From positions 2,107,257 to 2,171,256 of the forward strand of contig JAJEKV010000042.1 of assembly GCA_021234155.1 (NCBI GenBank): DNA of 64,000 nt, read 5' to 3'. The notes under the pieces were generated by a model, which was not told the origin of the DNA, did no database searches, and saw nothing but the letters and a program-made list of their open reading frames with translations. Of the stretch, positions 21,689 to 31,015 are shown piece after piece (within the stretch, counting starts at the first letter, position 1; every line of letters begins with the position of its first letter). The stretch comes from Isoetes taiwanensis. Its lineage: Eukaryota; Streptophyta; Lycopodiopsida; Isoetales; Isoetaceae. Position numbers and translations under genes: made by a program.

Positions 21689-22699
21689 TGCTTGTGACTG
21701 CAGCACAAGTACCCAATTTGATAGGCAGATGGTAAGATTACCAGCCTAGGAAATCCTTTCAAAGCCGATAGTCAGGTGACTAGCTTGAGAAAGAATAAAT
21801 CTTTCCGCAAGGCAGATGATTGAGGTTGATCAGTCTTGAGACGGAAAGAGGAAAATTATTCCTGCAAGGCAGATGATCGAGTTCGATAGGTCTTAGACGG
21901 GAAGGATTTCGCAAACAGATGATCGAGGACGATCAGTCTTGAGATTGAAAGGAATTGATATGGCACAAGCTCGGGAGAGTGGCTCAGATGATCTGCAGGA
22001 TGAACACCGATGCAAAGGAATTAATATTAGAATTAAAGATCATGAATTATGGGATAATTTCAACGTTTTCGGAATGCTTGAGTTTAAACTAAACTTGATA
22101 GTCAAGCATTAGCTAATTAAAAATACCTTAGACATCTTAATAACTATTTAAATAAAAGCAACGAAATTGTAAACAAAATAACAAATTAGACACTACAGTA
22201 AAGGGACAGATAAGTCTGGAACTGGCTTAACAACGACTGCAACTGGCCAAATATGCCGAATTACTGTAGGCAGAAGCCGGATTAGGCCAAAGAAAACCAA
22301 AATAGTTGTACAACACATGATAAAGGGAAAACTGGAAATAGCTATACAAAGACCTTTTACAATGTTAAATATAGCCATTGATCTCCTTAAAAGACCCCCG
22401 GAGCTGTTTGTATGCGATAGAAGATCTGATTGCCAATCATGTAGAATTTCTGATAATTTGTTGTTGTTTGAGTGCCCTTCCCGAGTTTTGGAGTATTCCA
22501 GACAATCCCAGAGAGGCTATCCGGTTGGCTAGCAGACTCTCAGAATTAGGAAGAGCTTGAGCCAAATTTTGCAATGTTCGCAAGTCTGAGCCCGGTTGGG
22601 TGGTGAATTTGTGCCAGAGGACCATTATTCTTCTGATCTAAAGCCGTTTTGCTTAACCGTGTTTGCTAGTTTTGCAGAAGATAAGACCGATTCGTATCA
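21689..22699 (+). repeat. 3' LTR (full length, ~1011 bp)
   Basis: It starts TGCTTGTGACTGC after the polypurine tract and ends GTATCA before the AGATC target duplication. From about 21958 it aligns with the 5' LTR to the end. Its U3 carries imperfect tandem units (see 21722-21951). Confidence 0.82.
21722..21951 (+). repeat. imperfect tandem repeats in U3
   Basis: Units of about 45-57 bp containing GGCAGATGAT and GATCAGTCTTGAGA occur at 21811, 21868 and about 21914, with diverged copies before. Repeated U3 blocks are often enhancers in retroelements; that role is inferred here. Confidence 0.65.
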
Positions 22700-22796
22700 A
22701 GATCGGGGAAGAACATGTCCCAATATGGAAGAAGATGCCAAACTGTCAAACCAAACAGGGAGAAACCCCTCCCTACCTGGTATCAAAAGAAAGAGA

Positions 22797-22988
22797 GTCA
22801 AGGGAACTGCTGAGAGAGGAGAAAATGACGATGAGAAGTCGATGAAGAACCTGCAAAAAATAACGATCCCCAAACGAACCAGAGCCCCCAAAAATGCATG
22901 CAATGCATGCATGCATGCAAGAGATGCATGCTCGCCCATTCGAGAATACCGATCCGATGGCTCGGATCGATGGCTCGGATCGATGGCA
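22797..22988. repeat. dispersed repeat, copy 2
   Basis: It aligns with 15932-16099. It has an expanded ATGCATGC stretch and a duplicated GGCTCGGATCGAT unit at its right end. Confidence 0.7.
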
Positions 22989-24180
22989 ATATAGTGAAAA
23001 TATAAATGATACTTTGAATATCAAAGATCGTAAGCGTCCCCCCACCCACAGAGCTAGAAATTTCCCCCAATTCATGGAGCTAGAAATTTGAAAGAAATTT
23101 ATAAACAAGAAAGGCAAGTTCCCTCTGACTGGTAAAAGAAGCCATGGTCTCTCCAAATCAAAAAGACAAAATCTTAATAAAAAAGATAAAATCTTATTAA
23201 TATAGCATTACTAGGACAACATCCAATTCACTTATTTATTTTATAAGACACATTGTCTTGCTGATGTTGTTGGCAATGGGTTCCAATTGAAAAGACAAAA
23301 TCTTAATTATTGAGAAGACAAAATTTTAATTGAAAAGACAAAAATCTTATTCTGGTAACATCACTAGGACAAGGTCCTTTTTACTTGTTTATTTTGTAGG
23401 ACACCTTGTCTTGCTCATGTTGTTGACAATGAACTCTAGGTTAGAATTTATTATTGTTGTTAGAAATACCCTAATTGACATGTCTGATAAGTGTGGGAGC
23501 ATGAAACTATCTTGTGGAGCATTTACGAGGTCGCAAGCAACTTTTAACTCCCTTTCTAAACCCATTCTATGCTTCTCCCAGCCCCATTCTGCCCTTTGCC
23601 CCAAGCTCCATTGTAAGTTGTTGTCATCCCATACCTACTTAACACTCAATCTGGTCACTCAAATAGTCAACTATTATATACAAGTTAATTGAGAGGCACT
23701 TCTAGACGGGCTTGTAGCGGCTCATAGATGAAGGTCTAACCAAATTTATGAAACTTGATTATAAAAGTATGGTAAGGGGTCGGGTTGAATTTATATATTT
23801 AATTCTACAAATATGGTAGGGGGTTTAGAGAAATTTATAGAACAAACTGTATATATATATAATAGGGGGTGTATCTAGAGTTTCTAAAAAATTCCATATA
23901 AGGGGGTTTTTCCTAGTTTTTTAACCGTATAAAGGCCTTTTTCTTTAACCCCGTGCATGCACATGCCATATAGATTTTATATTAGCTGCACCCCCTGGGG
24001 CCTACAAGTTCTATAGCCCAATTTGAGTTGTCAATGGCACTGGCTTTGGGATAAGTTGCACCATCCTAAAGTTTTTTTACTCTAATGGCATGTTATTCAT
24101 AGAAAAAATTGAAGGCCGATGCGTATATTTATATAAAAATAAAGTTACAAAAATTTACTTTTTACAGGGAAGTATAACCC
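22989..24180. other. AT-rich intergenic sequence with a PPR scrap
   Basis: Around 23447-23521 the plus strand reads NTLIDMSDKCGSMKLSC, close to a PPR YAKCGSM motif, with nothing else conserved around it. AAGACAAAATCTTA recurs near 23160-23350. 23750-23960 has GGGGGTTT-type runs. No gene is seen. Confidence 0.45.
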
Positions 24181-24619
24181 ATGTTACTCATATAAAAGGA
24201 GAGTTTTAAAAAGAGAGATAGTTAATTCATGAAATTTTGGCTTCCTCTGAGATAATCCAGTTCTGTTATGGAATGCACGGATCAGCATACTAGAAGGGGG
24301 ACTTGAGGTGGAAATTGGTGATTTTCCGCCCCTTTCCCCTGACCATGATTGTGAGAACGCAAAATGCGCACAGGCAGGATTCCGCCTTGGCCATGTTGAA
24401 TCTTCCTCTGTTATCCTTGGCCTCGCATAGTAGAGCTCTTCTGATATCATAATTCTGGTCACAGCAGCAGTTGCATGAACAGGGTTCTTCATGCCCATAC
24501 ATGTTCGGGGGACCGAAAACTTTGAGCCAGTCCATGTTGGCATTGGGATCAATCTTCCTCCATTTGATCTTTCGCACCAGCATAAAGATGATCCCTGAAA
24601 TCGAAGAAAAAACCATAAG

Positions 24620-25700
24620 CAAAAATTAAGTGGCTGCATTAATCCAATTAATATCATATGTAATCTGCTTGATAACAGCTTCCGGGTGAATAATCTCATG
24701 ATTGAAGATGAACGTATTGCGCCCTTTCCAGATCCTCCATAACAAAATATAGATCCTCCAATCATTCGGATTGTCAGGCATGAAGAAGTCCAGAGAATTT
24801 ATAGATAAGATGTAACCAAAAAAGTTGGAGGCTAAATCCAGCACCCATTCTGACCAGATACAATTCCTGAAAAGATGATCTTCGTCTTCTTTTTGCCCCA
24901 GGCACCTAGGACACACATTCGAGTCTCTTACTATTTGTTGCCAGGGCCTTATGCCATAATTGCCACATGAAGGACTTGATTTTGGGGTAGATAGGGCTGG
25001 ACCACATGAATTTTAGGTTTCTCCCACATCTATCTGCCCCTGTTTGCCATTTATCATGGATAGACATAGTAAAACCCCTCCTATGCCATTCTGACTGACA
25101 GAACCGTCTTCCCATGATAGTTCCAATTACAATCATCATTGGACCATATTCCTTGAAGCAAGGTGATGCAGACATTGTTGTAGAGATTCTCGCATGCCTC
25201 TCCTTCTTCAGCGAGAATTGAGTCCCTAAAGGGAATAATTCCATCCTCATTGTACAAATCCCTGATCAGAATGATTCCTTTGGTACTCCAGAGCTTGGCT
25301 TGATCTGGAAAATGACAGGTTAAACATAAAGATGGATTATTAGTAAGAATAGCAGGATTCCAGAAAATAGATTGGTCCATAGATAGCCCTTCCTTCCAAT
25401 CGAACACTCCGCTGACCGAATTCCAGGCCTTGATCCATTTCTTGATAAGGGCCGGAGTAGATCTTGGGACCGTGAAGGGGAAGTAAATTGAATGAGGAAG
25501 AACTACCTTTAGCTGCCTCCAACCAAAAGACCAACATTTCATAAGATAATGTCTAATGATGATCGAGATCGGGTGCTTAATCAAATTATGGGCAGCTTTA
25601 AAGAAGTACTTGGCTGCAAGAGCTAGGCCTTGCTTCTCAATATTTATAACACCTATAACACTAATTATCCTGCCCAGCAGGGGATCCAGTGCTGGCACAA
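24620..25700 (-). pseudogene. LINE reverse transcriptase C-terminus and zf-RVT domain
   Basis: The frame at 25081-25698 (205 residues) contains the post-catalytic part of a non-LTR reverse transcriptase, including IIIRHYLMKCWSFGWRQLK-like sequence. It continues in other frames with YPKIKSFMWQLWHKALATN (24906-25250) and the zinc-binding block VCPRCLGQKEDEDHLFRNC (24626-24916), followed by WRIYILLWRIWKGRN. That C-X2-C...H...C pattern is the plant zf-RVT domain of L1-type LINEs. The catalytic part and endonuclease are missing. The frames at 24184-24620 on the same strand look different, and I could not assign them. Confidence 0.75.
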
Positions 25701-26111
25701 TATCCTAGGAACGTCGAAAAAGAAACCTAGTTGGCGGCTAGAAATCTCCATACTACAACTTCAATATCACTGATGAATTGAGCCGGCTGAAGGTCAAAGA
25801 ACGTTGCCCAGTGGTAAACCGGTTCCACACCAAATTCCATAGGGGCACTCATGGTAAACAGATTTCTTTCAAATCTGCCCCCAAGAAATGGTTGTGAATT
25901 GTGAGCAGCTACTCTCAAAGATCCTGGCCTGTCAAAACAAAGAATGCACAGAAAGAAAAAATTGAACCCAATCCTACAGAAACCAATCCTAGAGTTAGAA
26001 ACTCAGGCTAATCTAATCAAATTGTCCACTAAGTTGATGGATCCCTGGAATTCTTCAGGGACCTGAGTAATTCCCAGACCCTGGAAAACAGCTTCAAGCA
26101 AAGCCTCATCC

Positions 26112-26522
26112 GTTGGGTCTGGAGAACTCTCCCAGGGTCCAGTCGGTGATGCGCTTAGAGCGCCTAACGTTCATCTTTCCTTCCGACATCATTATGATCA
26201 TCACATATCTGCGATATGCCCCCTCTGCCTTTCAGATGCTGAAACTCTTGAGCATTGTCTTTTTTATTGTCCAGAGGTTCAGCTGCCATGGTCTTGGCTA
26301 CAAGAGCATCCTGCTGATGCATCCTCTTGGCATCCTATTCCAATACATGGCCTCCAGCTAAACAGAAAATACTCTGTCTTGGTTCTGGTCGACTCTTATG
26401 ATCAATATGGGAGCAAACGCCACATTTTTCAGGGCATTTGCTCATTTGCACGTGGAGTTAATGCTGTGGCCCAGAAAAAGGCACTGATGGCTTATGAGTG
26501 TTCCTCCCTGAGTCAGAAGTGA
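26112..26522 (+). pseudogene. LINE zf-RVT remnant
   Basis: A single plus-strand frame encodes ICPLCLSDAETLEHCLFYCP at about 26214, the zf-RVT zinc-binding signature. It is followed by a stretch ending in SSLSQK and a stop at 26520. It is on the strand opposite the remnant at 24620-25700 and is a separate insertion. No catalytic reverse transcriptase remains. Confidence 0.65.
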
Positions 26523-28092
26523 ATATATATGGATTCAATATCTTCAAATTGATTATTACAGTTAGTCTCTTATTCTAGAGTAAGTACATTGTGCTTCAGG
26601 CTCGTGCTCCTGTGGCATCTTCTTGTGCTTATACAATTAGATGAGACATGTAAATTCTGTACTTTTCACACCTAATTGGCTTCCATCCTTTAAGGAAAAA
26701 AAGAAACAACCACCAACTTTGTAAGCATTATTTTCCAAAGATAATGCCTTGCTTTGGCAGCTTAAAAACTCATCGCTATTCCATCACGGATATGAATCAA
26801 GGCAATTGTCCAATCATCATCCATCGTTCAAACTTTTTATCCTATTTCTTTGTTTGACCTTCTTGCTTCCCAATGACCTTTCATTTTATACTTGCCCTTT
26901 TGCAAGTGACTTTCCCTTGTCTTCATCCAAATTTACACTTAATACATTGTAAATTCTTCTAAATTCCTAGTTTATGTTCTTTTTATTAAATTGTGGCCAT
27001 TGATTTTTAGAATATTCTTGCATAAATTCTCTCTTCTAAATTGTTGCTGGGTTCTGTAGAAGCATAGAAATAGGATTCAAATAGGAAAAAAGAATCCCTC
27101 CCTCCATTGGATAAAGAAAAACTTTCTTGGCTTATTAACAGAGTCTGCTGTGGCACATAAATTGTTTAAGGGGCAGAAGTATGACAGATCATGGGATAGG
27201 TTTGGAAAATTCCATGGTACTTTCATAGGCCTCTGGCCTCCGTGGACGTTAAAATAAACTTCCTTCCTTCCTTACTAATTTAAATGTATGTAATGATCTT
27301 CTACAAAGGAAAGATGAGGAGACTCAATAGCACTGGAGGTGGAGACAGGATGATGGGTTGTGCTGAATATGAAGATGAGGAATTTTCCCAACTATCTAAA
27401 CCTGAGCATGAGAATACTTTCAAACAACTGAGGCGGAAAATGGTACATGCCAAAGCAATTAAGAAGGTGCTCAAGAATAAAGAACTGTGGAGGTTCAACA
27501 ATCTGAAGCCTTATTTTGAAAATCTATTTCATAAGTGGCAACAAAAGAGGTAAGCTCTTGTGTTGATGCTGCTAAATTTCACAAATTATACCCTTGAGGA
27601 TCTAGACATGCTGCTTGGGATGTTTGGGAAGCGAGACATTTCGGATTTCACCTTACGAGATATTCTTGATGTGGCATATGGTTGCAGGATCAAAAACACA
27701 GGAAACAAGAAATCATCTCTAGCAAACTTTTTCCTTTTAGTCCGGATATATCACTGAGATATTTTTGAACTTGTCTTAATTTTGAATCATGGCTGTTATA
27801 GTCCATGATTGGATGGTCGTTATCACAAGGCCAAAACTCTGTTATAATAGACAGAGCTAATTATGTATTACCTTTAAAATACAATATAAAAAAACTTGCC
27901 CTCAAAAAAAAAAAAATTGTCCACCATCTGCACAAATCTGTGACGGGGTCAAATACCATTTTCCATGTCACCATATGATTCTCAAACCATTGCTTGAAGT
28001 CAATATGCAAGTCAATTGATATGCCCCTTTTCCAAAGAGATAACAAAAATATTATGCGAAACACAAGCACAACATATGAACTAGAAACAAAC
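26523..28092. other. intergenic, no recognised gene
   Basis: AT-rich. A short frame at 27284-27553 is basic and charged but unassigned. At 27229-27275 the sequence CCTCCGTGGACG then AATAAACTTCCTTCCTTCC resembles an RTE-like LINE 3' end with a CTTC-repeat tail. Confidence 0.4.
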
Positions 28093-28202
28093 AGCAGGAA
28101 AGAAGTGTGAGCTACTAAACCCTTCTACCAAACTTATAAAATTGAATGGCAGGAAAGAAGTGTGAGCCACTAAACCCTTCCACCAAACTTATAAAATTGA
28201 AT
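28093..28202. repeat. 55-bp tandem duplication
   Basis: Two head-to-tail copies of a 55-bp unit (GCAGGAAAGAAGTGTGAGC onward) at 28093 and 28148 differ at only a few positions. Confidence 0.85.
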
Positions 28203-29630
28203 GCTTTACTGTTCATGGTAGCTGCAAAGGCAACAGTCTTCTTCGACAAACCAAGTCTGCATGAACTTTGGTTCCCCTTCACCTGTATACATCTGCTAGT
28301 TCAAGCAAGCAAAGAAATCCACTACATTACAAAAAACTAGATGGAAACGCAAGCATAACCAGAGCTCCTGTATGCCTCCACCACCACAGCTATGTGCATA
28401 ACTATCTAAATGCGCAAGCTTTGTGCTTCAAAACGATGAAAAGAATAACCCTCTTTCTGTAATCCAGATTATCACCTCTACTACCCAGCATGTATGTCTC
28501 ATGAATATAGGCAACCACAAAGGCGGAGGAAGCCAAGCAATGCTTTTTCCTCTCATCCTTTCCGACCAAACAGAGCTTCAACATGCTGCAAAGCTCATGA
28601 TGAAAAAAATTGGTATATAATCAGCTTATCATATTTGCAACCCATGTCTTTATGAACAAAAATATTCTGTGAATGTGATTCCAATTGAATCACTGTCACC
28701 ATGAACTCCAACAAACCAAGTCGGTACAACCAAGACTGTGTAAATCAAGTCTGAACTCCTGCAAACGAAGTCTGTACATCTATGCACCAAGCGGCTCTTG
28801 TATGCCTCCACCACCACCAAGCGGCTCTGTATGCCGAGAAGTATAAAGTCTGTCACAAATCTGAACCAAGCTGCTTTGTATGCCCAAAAGTATACCCAAA
28901 GCTCATGTATGCCAAAAAAATGGCTCTTATACACCTCAAGCCACAGCACAAACAAAATCCAGCACAAGTTTAAAATCGAGCTCTGAACCCTGAAAAAAGG
29001 TTGCTGATATATCTCCTCAGGGCTATGCCTTCAATCCACATAAAAAATCGTCAAAGGAAATGACATCTGCCAGAGAACAAGCCATATCCAGCCACTCTCC
29101 GAGTTCACATCCCTAAAACCATCATCCCTAGAACTTTTGATCCTAAGAAACAACTGCCATCCTTCCTAAAACCTTCAAATGTATTGAAATACATTTTCCA
29201 CCGTCATCATTCTACTAATTTATCTATGGATAGTGGATACACCTCAAACACCATTAACAATCTTATGTAAGACAGTATGTTTTTTACATTTTTAGAAACT
29301 TATAAATCCATTCTAAATTCCTAGTTCAATTATTCTGCTACATTTTAGCTGTAAGAACCTGCATCACACTTTATGTAAGAGCTATAAAATTTGAATTAAA
29401 AGCTCATATACGAGAACCTTGTAGAGAGCTTCGAGAACTTCTAGCACTTCACCTTACCCCATAGAGCGCTCCGGAACTCCATTTAGCCACTCCAGTTGTG
29501 ATTGAATTCTTTGTGATATTTTTGGTCCAACGTGGTTCCATTCCAACCAACGTAGACTTGAGGGAACTCACGAGAGATTGGAATGACACCTCCACGTCAT
29601 TGCTCAAGTCACTAATATATGCTCCTTAAG
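28203..29630. other. intergenic with degenerate short repeats
   Basis: CCAAGC-GGCTCTGTATGCC-like sequence recurs near 28788, 28816, 28866 and 28910. No gene is recognised. Confidence 0.45.
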
Positions 29631-30040
29631 AGCCGGTTTACATGCAAACATCATTGGAGAGGGGGGTTGTTTTTCCTTGTGGAAATTGGCAATGGCAGGT
29701 GATGGTGGGCGTAAGAGGGCAAGCCTTTTTAAGAGTCAATTCACATGAGACAATTTCCTGAGAAGGGTCCTGTTATACGTTGTGCAAATTTGTGATGGTC
29801 GATGATGGTGGGCGTAAAAGGGCAAGACATTTTAGACGATGGTGATGGCTGTGATGGTGCATGTGAACCCAGCCTAGGAGCGGGTTCACATGCAACAGTG
29901 GTCGAAGAGGGGCCCTGTTATACCCTTTGCAAATTGGTGATGGTCGGCAATGGTGGGTGTAAAAGGGCGTGGCATTTTACATGATAGTGGCATTTTACAT
30001 GATGGTGAAGGCCGTGATGGTGCATGTGAATCCAGCCTAA
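29631..30040. mobile_element. two abutting MITE-like units
   Basis: Unit 1 runs from AGCCGGTTTACATGCA (29631) to TGCATGTGAACCCAGCCT (29858-29875). Unit 2 runs from about 29871 (GGGTTCACATGCA at 29882) to TGCATGTGAATCCAGCCT (30021-30038). Their ends are inverted repeats of one another, and where they meet an 11-bp palindrome arm pair lies at 29860-29870 and 29882-29892. Interiors share TGATGGTGGGCGTAAAAGGGC. There is no coding capacity. Confidence 0.62.
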
Positions 30041-30746
30041 GTGGGTGATGGGTGAATCCAGCCTAAGTGGGTGCTGTAATGGAATTGCATGGATGAGAGG
30101 TATTAAGGGTGGCCACATGATTATTTTTTCCTCCCCACCGGCAGATTTTTATGAAAAAATGGAGGTGGAGGTCTCCGTTTCAAATCGGAGGCCAGTTTTC
30201 AATCTTCCACTCCTGAGGGAGGTGGATCCAGAAAAAGTAGTTTAATTTGTTGCTTCCCCTCTCTTCTGCAGCTCTTCCCCCTTCAATTTTCCCTCTCTTC
30301 ACCTCTCTCGTAGCTGCTCTCGTATCAGATTCAGATACGGAGGTGGAGGCAGCAAATATTGCATGTGGCCACCCCTATTGCCGACATGGCATATTTTCAA
30401 TGGATGAGGTATTCCTGACGTGGCATATTCCTATTGGATAGTTTAATATAGTGGAATCTAGGCTTTATTGTACGGATAGACGACAGCCTGTAACGAGTAG
30501 AAAATAAACGAATTTGAACAAAAATTCCACGTATTTCTGATGTGGCCGTGTGGCGGTACAGCCCCAGGAAAAGGTTGATGGATTACACGAGTCTGATCCA
30601 TCATAAGTATTGCATCATCTCTTTTGATGATTTGTCGTAGTTGGAAGATTAATACCATGGCTATGCTTTGCAGTTTGATGGATCATTTCTGTTACAATGG
30701 CTATGGCGCTGTTGTTGGTTGTTGCGAAAATTTAATATGAGAAGTG

Positions 30747-30753
30747 TATAAAG
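30747..30753 (+). promoter_or_regulatory. possible TATA box of the NPH3-like gene
   Basis: TATAAAG lies about 270 bp before the start codon at 31016, which would leave a 5' leader of roughly 235 bases. No other core element is clear. Confidence 0.35.
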
Positions 30754-31015
30754 CCACCAGTAATGAATGCACACACGAAATTTCATCTTGCTCTGAGCAT
30801 GCTGCCGGTACAATGCAACACCTGCTGCAAATTTGTAGCAACTTGTTCAGATTCGCGCATTTTCAACTTGGATTGATGGCATTTTCGCCGTTTCCAGCTT
30901 TGATTTGGAACTGGGTTCTCAGATATGTGGCTTAAATCACCTCGTTTTCCTTGATTTCAAAGCCTGGAAGGCTGATTCTTGAAGATTGGAAAAGCCTTTT
31001 GCAGTTTACACAGAT

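Larger units (their letters stand above)
19614..22699 (+). mobile_element. gag-only LTR retrotransposon with AGATC target duplication
   Basis: The target duplication AGATC flanks the element at 19609-19613 and 22700-22704. The LTRs end in TG...CA, the primer site is complementary to initiator tRNA-Met, and the polypurine tract AAAAAAGGGGGG sits directly before the 3' LTR. Between them only a broken gag is found; there is no protease, reverse transcriptase, RNase H or integrase. The element would therefore need an autonomous relative. The matched target duplication is a strong sign that both ends are original. Confidence 0.88.

Noticed and set aside
21956-22699. 3' LTR starting at TGATATGG
   Set aside because: The polypurine tract ends at 21688 directly before TGCTTGTGAC, and the 5' LTR begins TGCT, so the longer 3' LTR with a deletion in the 5' copy fits better.
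30986-31015. Extended N-terminus beginning before 31016
   Set aside because: The codon at 30986 is TTG; the first ATG in frame is at 31016.
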